NCBI GenBank assembly: GCA_016784125.1
Contig: JADHVI010000007.1
Coordinates: 1 to 41,105, forward strand
Length of the DNA: 41,105 bases
Direction: 5' to 3'
Origin: Candidatus Woesearchaeota archaeon
GTDB lineage: Archaea > Nanobdellota > Nanobdellia > Woesearchaeales > GCA-2686295
Position numbers and translations under genes: made by a program. Below the pieces are notes generated by a model, which saw only the letters and a program-made list of their open reading frames with translations, was not told the DNA's origin and ran no database searches. How positions within the stretch are numbered: the stretch's first letter is position 1; every line of letters begins with the position of its first letter. Of the stretch, positions 33,917-41,105 are shown piece by piece.

Positions 33917-34329
33917 TAGTCATAGACGGAACAAACCTAATACTTGGAAGACTTGCAACTCATGTAGCGAAAAAAGCATTATTAGGGGAAACAGTTAGTG
34001 TAATCAACTGCGAAAAAACCGTTATATCAGGAGAAAAGAAAGAAATTTTAGCTAGATATAGACAAAAAAGAGAACGAGGAGCTCCACTTGTAGGACCATA
34101 CGTGCCAAGACAATCAGAAAGATTAGTCAAAAGAACAATTAGAGGAATGTTACCATACAAACAACCAAAAGGTAGAGAAGCATTCAAAAGAGTATTATGT
34201 TACAAAACAATTCCAAAAGAATTACAAGATAAAAAAGCAGAAACAATAAAAGAAGCAGATATTTCAAAAGTTGTACACGCAAAATATCTAACGATGAAAG
34301 ATGTGTGCGCATTTTTAGGTGGAAAATGA
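33913..34329 (+). CDS. rpl13: 50S ribosomal protein L13 (uL13)
   Basis: A 138-residue archaeal L13: MIVIDGTNLILGRLATHVAK at the N terminus, GEKKEILARYRQKRERGAP in the middle and RTIRGMLPYKQPKGREAFKR later, all characteristic. It binds 23S rRNA early in large-subunit assembly. It overlaps both neighbours (L18e and S9) by ATGA, so translation of L18e, L13 and S9 is likely coupled. Confidence 0.95.
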   Translation: MIVIDGTNLILGRLATHVAKKALLGETVSVINCEKTVISGEKKEILARYRQKRERGAPLVGPYVPRQSERLVKRTIRGMLPYKQPKGREAFKRVLCYKTIPKELQDKKAETIKEADISKVVHAKYLTMKDVCAFLGGK

Positions 34330-34721
34330 AAGTTATACATGTATCAGGAAAAAGAAAACACGCGATTGCAAGAGTTACACTCAAACCAGGAAGCGGAAAA
34401 GTCAAAATAAACAACTTAAACATAGATCATCACGAACCAAAACTTGTTAGAATGAGAATAAAAGAACCATTAATATTAGCTAAAGACGTCGCAGACAAAG
34501 TAGATATCAGTATCAACTTGATTGGTGGAGGAGTAATGGGCCAAGCAGACGCAGCAAGACTGGCAATTGGAAGAGCGTTAGTAAAACACAATTCAAAATT
34601 AAAAGAACTATTCTTAGATTATGACAGACAACTATTAGTTGCAGACATTAGAAGAAAAGAATGTTCAAAACCAAATAGTCAAGGACAAGCCAGAGCAAAA
34701 CGGCAGAAATCGTACAGGTGA
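34326..34721 (+). CDS. rps9: 30S ribosomal protein S9 (uS9)
   Basis: A 131-residue S9. It begins MKVIHVSGKRKHAIARVTLK and has GGVMGQADAARLAIGRALVK. It ends QARAKRQKSYR, the basic tail that reaches the P-site tRNA. The start at 34326 overlaps the L13 stop; an upstream in-frame start at 34305 lies within L13 and adds unconserved residues. Confidence 0.95.
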   Translation: MKVIHVSGKRKHAIARVTLKPGSGKVKINNLNIDHHEPKLVRMRIKEPLILAKDVADKVDISINLIGGGVMGQADAARLAIGRALVKHNSKLKELFLDYDRQLLVADIRRKECSKPNSQGQARAKRQKSYR

Positions 34722-34728
34722 ACAAAAA

Positions 34729-34926
34729 ATGATTATACCGATAAGATGCTTTTCATGTGGAAAACCAGTAGGACACCTATGGGAAGAATACCAAGAACGA
34801 TTAAAGAAGAAAGAAGATCCAAAGAAAATCATGGATTCATTAGGATTAGAAAGATACTGCTGCAGAGCATTATTCCTGGGTCACGTAGATTTAATAGACA
34901 CTGCGGCTCAATTCAAAAAGTTTTGA
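34729..34926 (+). CDS. rpo10: DNA-directed RNA polymerase subunit Rpo10 (RpoN)
   Basis: A 65-residue Rpo10 starting MIIPIRCFSCGKPVGHLWEE. The zinc ligands are CFSC near the start and the RYCCR pair near residue 45, as in all members. It bridges Rpo3/Rpo11 to the large subunits. It starts 7 bases after the S9 stop and is the last gene of the operon; the following gene has its own TATA box. The usual archaeal followers (Rpo6, enolase, S2) are not here. Confidence 0.95.
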   Translation: MIIPIRCFSCGKPVGHLWEEYQERLKKKEDPKKIMDSLGLERYCCRALFLGHVDLIDTAAQFKKF

Positions 34927-34944
34927 ACTTTTTATTTGAAAATG

Positions 34945-35057
34945 TTATATAACTCAGCTAAAAACACATCATTGCTGCTGTTATAGAAAGCTCTCTATCA
35001 ATTCTTGAGAGCTAAAGAAAAAATATATTAATCAGCAGACCAATAAGAAAAATAAAG
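34945..35057 (+). promoter_or_regulatory. leuS promoter and structured 5' leader
   Basis: TTATATAA at 34945-34952 predicts transcription from about 34975, giving a leader of about 83 bases, unusually long for this genome segment. The leader can fold: AGCTCTC (34989-34995) pairs with GAGAGCT (35007-35013) over an 11-base loop. The outer arms CTGCTG (34975-34980) and CAGCAG (35033-35038) are also complementary, closing the whole leader. Structure is seen by complementarity; regulation of leuS by it is inference. Confidence 0.45.
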
Positions 35058-37745
35058 ATGATTGAAAACGAATTCAATAAGATTGCAAAGAAATGGCAGA
35101 AGAAATGGGTAGAAGCAAAAATATTCGAAGCAAAGAAAGACTCAAAAAAAGATAAGTTTTACTGTCTAGAAATGTACCCTTATCCATCAGGAAAATTGCA
35201 TATGGGTCATCTAAGAAATTATTCTATAGGAGATGCTTTTTCACGTTATAAAAGAATGCAAGGATTTAATGTTCTTTATCCGATGGGATATGATTCCTTT
35301 GGTTTACCAGCAGAAAATGCAGCCATAAAAAACAAAGTTGATCCTGAAAAATGGACTAATGACAATATCAAAGAAATGCAGCGACAACAAAAACAATTAG
35401 GTTTAAGCTATGACTGGAGCAAAAAAGTTATGTCCCACGATCCAAATTACTTCAAATGGAACCAGTGGGTTTTCTTGAAATTCTTAGAAGAGGGATTAGC
35501 ATATAAGGAAAAATCAGCTGTTAACTGGTGTCCAAAATGTGAAACTGTTCTAGCAAATGAACAAGTCAAGAATGGAGTGTGTTGGCGACACGAAACAACC
35601 GATGTACAACAAAAAGATCTTGAACAATGGTACTGGAAAACAACTGAGTATGCACAAGAATTATTGGATGATATTGATAAATTAAAAGATTGGCCAGAAA
35701 GAGTAAAAACTATGCAAAGAAATTGGATTGGAAGAAGTGAAGGAGTAGAAATATTCTTTCAACTAGAAAAATCTGATAAAATACTACCAGCCTACACCAC
35801 TAGGTGTGATACCATTTACAGTGTAACATTCATAGTCATTGCTCCAGAACACCCATTAGTAATGGAATTAGTCAAAGGAACAAAATATGAGAAAGAAACA
35901 AAAAAAATTGTTGATGTGATTAGAAAACAAACCGAAATTGAAAGAACAAGCCCTGAAGGAAAAGATAAGATTGGATGTTTTCTAGGAAAATATGCTATTA
36001 ATCCAGTAAATGGCGAGAAGGTTCCAATATATGTGGCGAACTTCGCACTTATGTATGGAACAGGCATAGTAATGGCTGATGCTCATGACCAAAGAGACTT
36101 TGAATTCGCAAAAAAATATGATATTCCACTAAAATTTGTAATAAGTTATGATGGATCAGAAATTAATCCAAAAAAAGCAACGAGAGCATATATTAACGAT
36201 GGAATACTATACAACTCAGGAGATTTCTCAGGCATGCAAAACATGGATGCTTTGCCAGAGATGACTGATTGGATACACAAATCCAAATATGGGGAAAAAA
36301 CTGTTAATTATAAACTACGGGATTGGTTAATATCAAGACAAAGATATTGGGGAACACCCATACCCATAATTTACTGTGATAAATGCGGAACAGTTCCCGT
36401 ACCAATAAAAGATTTACCTGTAAAACTACCAAAAGATGTAGATTTCTCATCAGGTGGAAATCCACTTGAAACTAGCAAATCATTTCTTAATTGCAAATGT
36501 CCAAAATGTGGCGGAAAAGCCAGAAGAGAAACAGACACCATGGATACATTTGTAGACAGTAGCTGGTACTTCTTAAGATATTCAGATCCAGGAAACAATC
36601 AGAAAATATTTGATCCTGAAAACGTAAACTATTGGTTGCCAGTAGATCAATACATTGGAGGAATTGAACACGCAATTCTGCATTTACTATACGCCAGATT
36701 CTTTACCAAGGCATTACGAGATTTAGGATTGCACAAAATAGACGAGCCATTTCAGAGATTGCTATGTCAAGGAATGGTATTAAAAGATGGAATTAAGATG
36801 AGCAAAAGCGTCGGCAACGTAGTTGACCCTGGAGAAATAATAGGCGAATATGGACCTGATACAGCGCGTTTATTCATGTTATTCACTGCTCTGCCTGAAA
36901 AAGAACTTGAATGGTCAGACAAAGGCGTTGCTGGCAGCTACCGATTCTTGAAAAGAGTGTACAAACTATTAGAACCAACTGTTGAATATAGGAAAGATAA
37001 GAATAACAAAGATAAACATTTGATATCAAAGCTTCACAGCACCATAAAGATTGTAACAGAGTACATGGAAGAATTCAAACTTAGTTTAGCAATAGGGAAA
37101 ATGATGGAGTTAGTTAATGAAATAAACTCATACACAGAAGAAAAAGTCCACAAAGAAATATACTTTGAAGTAGTAGAAAAATTAGTTCTATTAATTTGTC
37201 CATTTACACCACACATATCTGAAGAAATGTGGATGAAATTAGGACACAAAGATTTTTGCAGCAAAGAAAAATGGCCCTCTTATGATATGAAAAAGATTGA
37301 TGCTAAAGCAGAGGCGTACGAAGAATTTGCTCATAATACAACTAGTGATATTTCAAAAGTAATAGCGCTAATAGGAATTAAGAAACCAAAAAAAATAACT
37401 TTGATAGTTTCAAATAAATGGAAATATAATTTCTTTAAAATATTAAAAGAAGAAATTGAAAAAACAAGGGATATAAAAGCTTTGTTTGGCATAGTAATGG
37501 GAGAAAAAGAATTGAAGAAACATGGACAAGACATCTCCAAGATGGTGCCTGCGCTTGTAAAAGATACTTCGAAAATGCCTAAAGAAGTTTTAGATCAAGA
37601 AACAGAAGTTAAAAGTTTAAAAGAACTTAAATCTAAACTAGAAACAGAATTTTCTTGCACTGTTCATATCGAAGTAGCAGATGGTTCTAAACAAGCAAAG
37701 GCAAAAAACGCTAACCCGGGAAAACCCGCCATAGTAATAGAATAA
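35058..37745 (+). CDS. leuS: Leucyl-tRNA synthetase, bacterial-type core
   Basis: An 895-residue class I synthetase charging tRNA-Leu. [16 protein letters not shown] holds the HIGH-type signature (48-51) and [10 protein letters not shown] the KMSKS loop (580-584). A zinc-binding region ([13 protein letters not shown]) is followed by [12 protein letters not shown] and an editing domain with TTRCDT and [15 protein letters not shown]. These are features of bacterial LeuRS rather than archaeal enzymes. After the anticodon-binding helices, the last 120 residues (from about 774) resemble the archaeal LeuRS C-terminal domain, ending GKPAIVIE. The bacterial VNGKxR C-terminal motif is absent. It may be a chimera. 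A tRNA-Leu gene lies 1.5 kb upstream. Confidence 0.93.
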   Translation: MIENEFNKIAKKWQKKWVEAKIFEAKKDSKKDKFYCLEMYPYPSGKLHMGHLRNYSIGDAFSRYKRMQGFNVLYPMGYDSFGLPAENAAIKNKVDPEKWTNDNIKEMQRQQKQLGLSYDWSKKVMSHDPNYFKWNQWVFLKFLEEGLAYKEKSAVNWCPKCETVLANEQVKNGVCWRHETTDVQQKDLEQWYWKTTEYAQELLDDIDKLKDWPERVKTMQRNWIGRSEGVEIFFQLEKSDKILPAYTTRCDTIYSVTFIVIAPEHPLVMELVKGTKYEKETKKIVDVIRKQTEIERTSPEGKDKIGCFLGKYAINPVNGEKVPIYVANFALMYGTGIVMADAHDQRDFEFAKKYDIPLKFVISYDGSEINPKKATRAYINDGILYNSGDFSGMQNMDALPEMTDWIHKSKYGEKTVNYKLRDWLISRQRYWGTPIPIIYCDKCGTVPVPIKDLPVKLPKDVDFSSGGNPLETSKSFLNCKCPKCGGKARRETDTMDTFVDSSWYFLRYSDPGNNQKIFDPENVNYWLPVDQYIGGIEHAILHLLYARFFTKALRDLGLHKIDEPFQRLLCQGMVLKDGIKMSKSVGNVVDPGEIIGEYGPDTARLFMLFTALPEKELEWSDKGVAGSYRFLKRVYKLLEPTVEYRKDKNNKDKHLISKLHSTIKIVTEYMEEFKLSLAIGKMMELVNEINSYTEEKVHKEIYFEVVEKLVLLICPFTPHISEEMWMKLGHKDFCSKEKWPSYDMKKIDAKAEAYEEFAHNTTSDISKVIALIGIKKPKKITLIVSNKWKYNFFKILKEEIEKTRDIKALFGIVMGEKELKKHGQDISKMVPALVKDTSKMPKEVLDQETEVKSLKELKSKLETEFSCTVHIEVADGSKQAKAKNANPGKPAIVIE

Positions 37746-37754
37746 GAATGCTTT

Positions 37755-37880
37755 TTACTTCTTTAATTCTTCATGATACTTTCTTGCTTTTCGCTTCGCA
37801 AGAACGTAGATTATCCAAATAACCACAACTATTAGAATTAAGCTAAAAACTCTTGATAAGATTTCAACTAGTAAATCCAT
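37755..37880 (-). CDS. 41-residue single-span membrane protein
   Basis: A gene of 41 codons: MDLLVEILSRVFSLILIVVV, one membrane helix, then a basic tail (LAKRKARKYHEELKK) that should face the cytoplasm. It starts two bases after the stop of the zinc-ribbon gene, so both probably share a transcript. No family recognised; the tidy spacing and coding-like composition are the support. Confidence 0.5.
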   Translation of the reverse strand: MDLLVEILSRVFSLILIVVVIWIIYVLAKRKARKYHEELKK

Positions 37881-37882
37881 TG

Positions 37883-38005
37883 TTATCTCTTTTCTACTTT
37901 ATATCCGCAAGAACTACATTTCCACAGCTCAAAGACATCTGTCTTAAAAGAGAATGGCAGTAATGTTCCCGTATCACATTTTGGACAATTTGGTAATAGA
38001 CTCAT
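37883..38005 (-). CDS. 40-residue zinc-ribbon protein
   Basis: A gene of 40 codons: MSLLPNCPKCDTGTLLPFSF with a CPKC knuckle and a second knuckle, CSSCGYKVEKR, 20 residues later. This makes a complete treble-clef/zinc-ribbon fold of minimal size. Such proteins bind zinc and often act in transcription or translation; the role here is unknown. It lies directly downstream of the SRP RNA 3' end on the same strand. Confidence 0.6.
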   Translation of the reverse strand: MSLLPNCPKCDTGTLLPFSFKTDVFELWKCSSCGYKVEKR

Positions 38006-38009
38006 AATG

Positions 38010-38302
38010 TTCGCCTTAAATTAAAGTGCACGCCTGAAGGTGGACGAAAACATAAAGTCACAAGCGACCCTAACCTTTCCTCAGCCCTGCAACCCTCTAG
38101 GCACCGCGATTAAAACTTAGAGCTGCTTCATTCCTGATCTGACTCAGTTCATAAAAACCACGATCTTAGAGGACAAGACGTCGACAGTCCAGCCAGGACT
38201 TCTGGCTCAAGCAACGCCGCCCTTCAGGCTTCAACTCTGCCGTGCATCCCATTTGCAGTTACAGGTGAGGGCGAACCACCCAGTCTAGCAATAAAAGCGA
38301 AC
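38010..38302 (-). ncRNA. Signal recognition particle RNA (7S RNA), archaeal type
   Basis: The minus strand contains both conserved parts of SRP RNA. The Alu-domain motif GGTGGTTCGCCC, then CCTGTAAC, lies at about 38252-38281. The helix 8 SRP54-binding site TCAGATCAGGAATGAAGCAG, with a GGAA tetraloop, lies at about 38118-38143. TGCACG and GCCTGAAGG near the 5' side pair with CCTTCAGG and CGTGCA near the 3' side (helix 5). TTCGCTTTTA and its partner near 38010 may form helix 1. Ends are estimated from pairing, give or take about 12 bases. A TATA-like TTTTTAAA lies just upstream at 38312-38320. Local GC content is much higher than in neighbouring genes. Confidence 0.88.
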
Positions 38303-38336
38303 GAAATCGGCTTTTTAAATGTTTTCAGAATAATAT

Positions 38337-39311
38337 TTATTTATGCGCGATAATTACTGTATGAGGTCCGACTAAGTGTTGCTTTTCAATATTTTTAAAA
38401 CCAATATTTTCTAACCAAGTTTTTATTTCAGAAAAAGTATATGATCTTCCACCTTTGGTTTGCTTTAGCATGTTCAAACTAAACAAAGTAGGGAATAATG
38501 GGCCTGTTTTATCTTCGTTTAATAAGAATTCTGTTATGATAACAAGACCGTTTTCTTCTAGTTTTTCATAAACTTTTTTTAGTAAAAGATTATTTTGTTC
38601 CACAGAATTACTGTGAAGGATTTGTCCAAATAAAGCGATATCATGACTGGGAAATTCAACTTTAAAATAATCACCCTCTAAAGTTTCTATTTTATCTAAA
38701 TTCCCTTCTCTTTTTACATATTCTAAGGTTGTTATACAAACAGCTGGTTGTTCAATCACAGTTGCTTTGAGATTTTCAAACTTGTTTGTTAAAATTATCG
38801 AAAATGCACCTGAACCGCCACCAATATCAAGCAAATGATTTTTATCATTAAAATCAATCAGTTTAGATAAAACTCTTGCAGGCGCTTGAGCATTATTATG
38901 CATTGCTCTTGTAAATCCTACTCTAGCCAATTCTTTTCTATTATCACCAGTATCAGGCAAACCAGTTTTAATTACTTCGTCTAATGCTTTAGTCGAATTA
39001 TCTGATTCTTCATTCATGAGAATGAAATCTCCATAATACGCATTGGATGATTTTACCAGGAATTTTGAGGATATTGGTTTATTAAAATACAAATTCGCTT
39101 TTTTCTCAAGTAACTCCATTGCGACAAGAGTATTCAATAATCTTTCAAGAGGATCTAATTCTAATTTAAGTTCATCTGAAATTTTTTTTACATCTTGAAT
39201 TTGTTCCACAACATTAAACACATTCAATTTAACAGCCGCTGTCAGAACTCTAAATGTCCATAGACTTGTCGTGATTGAAGATATTGGCTCTATTGTGATT
39301 TCATTATCCAT
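38337..39311 (-). CDS. SAM-dependent O-methyltransferase with winged-helix dimerisation domain
   Basis: A 324-residue protein of the HIOMT/plant-COMT-like O-methyltransferase family. About 15-85 is the winged-helix dimerisation domain (SLWTFRVLTAAVKLNVFNVV). LDIGGGSGAFS (161-171) is the SAM motif I, and ENGLVIITEFLL (about 252-263) is the usual post-motif strand. The catalytic His of true O-methyltransferases would lie in IALFGQILHSN (about 230), where a His is present. The substrate is unknown; such genes in archaea may modify quinone-like or secondary compounds. A TATA-like box (TTTATTAAA) about 25 bases upstream suggests a leaderless mRNA. Confidence 0.85.
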   Translation of the reverse strand: MDNEITIEPISSITTSLWTFRVLTAAVKLNVFNVVEQIQDVKKISDELKLELDPLERLLNTLVAMELLEKKANLYFNKPISSKFLVKSSNAYYGDFILMNEESDNSTKALDEVIKTGLPDTGDNRKELARVGFTRAMHNNAQAPARVLSKLIDFNDKNHLLDIGGGSGAFSIILTNKFENLKATVIEQPAVCITTLEYVKREGNLDKIETLEGDYFKVEFPSHDIALFGQILHSNSVEQNNLLLKKVYEKLEENGLVIITEFLLNEDKTGPLFPTLFSLNMLKQTKGGRSYTFSEIKTWLENIGFKNIEKQHLVGPHTVIIAHK

Positions 39312-39461
39312 AGTTTGCCTGAGCTCATGTAATTTAATAAAGCTTTCTGTTTTTATTTTTTAGTTCCTGAAAACTATTTCATTTAATATCATAATGTTTT
39401 TCCTTTGATTTCCGAAAATTTTATTAACTTCTTAGAATATATTTACTATTGGGGGATAGTT

Positions 39462-40274
39462 TTGAAGAATGCCATAATATTTCTGGGTACTGGAGGCGAT
39501 TCTATAGTCGTCGGAAAACAAGTTAGAGCTTCTGGTGGAATAGTACTGCGATTTGGAGACAACCAGTTTCATATTGATCCAGGTCCAGGAGCAGTAGTAA
39601 GGGCGAAGCAGTATGATGTGAATCCTAGAGAGACAACAGCAATTTTAGTTTCTCATAATCATTTGAATCACGCAGCTGGTCTGAATTCATTGATATCAGC
39701 TATGACTTACTCAGGGATTGATAAAAGAGGAGTTTTGGCTTGTGATGAAGAAACCTTACACGGTTCTGTAAATGAGAACCCTTCTGTGTCTAAATATCAT
39801 AAAGGACTTGTTGAAAGATTTATAGCTTTAAAACCTGGAATGAAGATAGGAATCAATGATGTTAATATAATAGCCACTAACGCCAAACACACAGATACAT
39901 CAATCGGTTTTAAGTTCTACACAGAGAACTTTGTAGTTTCATACGTCTCAGATACGGATTACTGCAAAGAATTAGTTGAAGATCATCAAGATGCAGATGT
40001 TATTATCATTAATTGTAAATATCCATTGGGACTTACTCAGAAAGGTCATTTGAACTCTGAAGATGTAGTTAAATTTCTCGAGAAAGCAAAGCCAAAACTC
40101 GCTATTCTCACACATTTTGGCATAAAGATGCTAGACGCGGATCCAATATATGAGGCTCGAGAAATACAGAAAAAAATTAGTAATACTCAAGTTATAGCTG
40201 CCAAAGATGGATTGGTTGTTAACCCTGTTTCATATGCTTCTTCTTTGAAACAACGAAAATTAGATGCTTTCTAG
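39462..40274 (+). CDS. Metallo-beta-lactamase-fold hydrolase with altered metal motif
   Basis: About 270 residues from a TTG start at 39462 (reads M/L-KNAIIFLGTGGDS), preceded by a GGGGGA stretch. A longer TTG start at 39405 would put unlike residues before the usual first strand. The MBL signature is SHNHLNHAAG, where the HxHxDH Asp is Asn; later ligands are present as NAKHTDTSIGF, VSDTD and LTHFG. These enzymes are usually two-metal hydrolases or nucleases. The Asp-to-Asn change may affect the second metal site. A TATA-like ATTTAATATC at 39380-39389 is the likely promoter. Function unknown. Confidence 0.75.
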   Translation: MKNAIIFLGTGGDSIVVGKQVRASGGIVLRFGDNQFHIDPGPGAVVRAKQYDVNPRETTAILVSHNHLNHAAGLNSLISAMTYSGIDKRGVLACDEETLHGSVNENPSVSKYHKGLVERFIALKPGMKIGINDVNIIATNAKHTDTSIGFKFYTENFVVSYVSDTDYCKELVEDHQDADVIIINCKYPLGLTQKGHLNSEDVVKFLEKAKPKLAILTHFGIKMLDADPIYEAREIQKKISNTQVIAAKDGLVVNPVSYASSLKQRKLDAF

Positions 40275-40279
40275 CAAAA

Positions 40280-40287
40280 TTTAAATA
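40280..40287 (+). promoter_or_regulatory. TATA box for the 188-residue membrane protein
   Basis: TTTAAATA centred about 27 bases before the ATG at 40311. This predicts a leaderless transcript and argues against the TTG three bases earlier as the start. Confidence 0.5.
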
Positions 40288-40310
40288 TCTAGTTTCTAAA
40301 GTCTTTTTTG

Positions 40311-40877
40311 ATGTTAGAATCAATTGCAGGATATTTGCAGCATAACGCGGGAGAAATAGCTGTGAGATTCTTTGATTTGCTCAGCCAACCATTTAGACAT
40401 GGAGACATGGTTTGGATAATAATACCTGTAATACTAACTATTATTGTAATGGAGTGTTATTATTCAAGACACTCCAAAGAAGAAACTGGTTGGAATACTG
40501 CAACAGCTAACAGTTTAGTATTGATATTTATTTCAATGGATCTTTTCAGATTTTTATCGATTAGAGGAGAATTATCATTCTTACAACCAAATTCATATGC
40601 TTTTGCAGCAAGCCTACTAGTGCTTATAGTCTTGTTAGAAGGAATATTTATGTTTGTAATGGACTTTTCACATTTATGGCCTAAATTCATAGCTTTTCAT
40701 TTCACTTCACATCTTACTGTAAACTTGATAGCCTATACCTCAATAGTGCTAATTTACGGCGGAATACTAATAAACTTGGCAACTATTATCGCAGCCATAA
40801 TATTTTTCATAATAATTAACATATTAGTATTTGTACTGAGATTTGCTTATGCTCATAAAAGAAGAATTATTGCATAA
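40311..40877 (+). CDS. Polytopic membrane protein, unknown function
   Basis: A 188-residue protein with about five membrane helices (around 33-52, 67-85, 100-120, 137-155 and 158-180). Polar features lie between them: ECYYSRHSKEETGWNTATAN and MDFSHLWPKFIAFHFTSHLT, the latter with several His near a membrane face. No family is recognised. The basic end (AHKRRIIA) should be cytoplasmic. Its 3' end overlaps the convergent protease gene by 25 bases. ATG 40311 was chosen because of the TATA spacing. Confidence 0.65.
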   Translation: MLESIAGYLQHNAGEIAVRFFDLLSQPFRHGDMVWIIIPVILTIIVMECYYSRHSKEETGWNTATANSLVLIFISMDLFRFLSIRGELSFLQPNSYAFAASLLVLIVLLEGIFMFVMDFSHLWPKFIAFHFTSHLTVNLIAYTSIVLIYGGILINLATIIAAIIFFIIINILVFVLRFAYAHKRRIIA

Positions 40878-41105
40878 CCAATCAAACAACCAATAGTTAT
40901 AGTGGGCATGGCAGGATAAAATTTCTCTTTCTTTGCAAATACGAATAATGAAAATATTGCAATGGTTGCAAATACTGCCACGATGCAAGTTTGTAAAAAT
41001 GCGATTTGCAAACTCAATCCTTGTCTGATTAATGTTTCCATTACTACACCTGCAAATATTAATGGGAACGCAACGTCTCCTCCGCCCAGAATTGCATTCT
41101 TAACT
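40853..41105 (-). CDS. Presenilin-like intramembrane aspartyl protease, C-terminal part (cut by window edge)
   Basis: The frame is open to the right edge, so the N-terminal part lies outside. The visible 84 residues hold LGGGDVAFPLIFAG, which contains the second catalytic Asp of the GxGD motif. KFYPAMPTITIGCLIGY then corresponds to the PAL motif that shapes the active site of presenilin/signal-peptide-peptidase homologs. Archaeal members cleave membrane helices, including signal peptide remnants. The first catalytic Asp (YD motif) would be upstream, outside the window. An ATG at 41041 is internal and not the real start. Confidence 0.8.
   Translation of the reverse strand, partial: VKNAILGGGDVAFPLIFAGVVMETLIRQGLSLQIAFLQTCIVAVFATIAIFSLFVFAKKEKFYPAMPTITIGCLIGYAIILLL

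Noticed and set aside
34305-34325. Longer start for S9 inside L13
   Set aside because: The extra seven residues are unconserved; the ATG at 34326 overlaps the L13 stop as ATGA, as expected for a coupled operon.
39405-39461. TTG start at 39405 for the metallo-beta-lactamase protein
   Set aside because: The likely promoter would start transcription after this codon, and the residues before KNAIIFLGTGG do not fit the fold.
1-41105. CRISPR arrays, insertion sequences, integrases and attachment sites
   Set aside because: No regularly spaced direct repeats, transposase or integrase motifs, or terminal inverted repeats were seen on either strand.

Overview
The window is an AT-rich stretch of archaeal chromosome. 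Three things show this: the gene order S13-S4-S11-Rpo3-tRNA-Leu-L18e-L13-S9-Rpo10, an archaeal-type SRP RNA, and archaeal TATA boxes about 26 nt from start codons, giving many apparently leaderless genes. The many small membrane proteins beginning with (K/R)(G/A) followed by Q or E and a hydrophobic stretch, the charged low-complexity tails on S4 and the OB-fold protein, and a bacterial-looking leucyl-tRNA synthetase suggest a DPANN archaeon of the Woesearchaeota/Pacearchaeota (Nanobdellota) type. The phylum is inferred from memory of such genomes, not from a search.

Layout. 1-2.7 kb: surface-glycan or small-molecule genes (two methyltransferases, a GT2 glycosyltransferase, an HXXEE membrane protein). 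2.7-5.3 kb: a lipid-kinase-like protein and a YdjM-type membrane hydrolase sharing one palindromic TATA box, then an OB-fold RPA-like protein. 5.4-31.0 kb: 22 minus-strand genes, tightly packed and often overlapping by ATGA, mostly for proteins with a prepilin-like (class III) N terminus. They include a lytic-transglycosylase-like protein, Cys-rich proteins, a 1080-residue membrane-anchored protein and a 2140-residue secreted protein. Two of these genes (46 and 39 codons) are very short. 31.0-37.7 kb: the ribosomal protein/RNA polymerase operon with an embedded tRNA-Leu(GAG), followed by leuS. 37.7-38.3 kb: two tiny genes and the SRP RNA. 38.3-41.1 kb: an O-methyltransferase, a metallo-beta-lactamase-fold protein, a membrane protein and the C-terminal part of a presenilin-like protease.

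The candidate undescribed system is the 25-kb minus-strand cluster. Its products look like substrates of an archaeal prepilin peptidase and could build a type-IV-pilus-like or other cell-surface structure. That structure would carry disulfide-rich domains, large Ig-like and Cys-rich surface proteins and a peptidoglycan-lyase-like enzyme. No assembly ATPase, polytopic platform protein or prepilin peptidase is in the window, so the machinery must lie elsewhere. An attachment or invasion role toward a bacterial or archaeal partner is a hypothesis. The translation and transcription genes to the right are ordinary in content, but leuS looks chimeric (bacterial-type core, archaeal-type C terminus) and Rpo3 carries a degenerate iron-sulfur domain.
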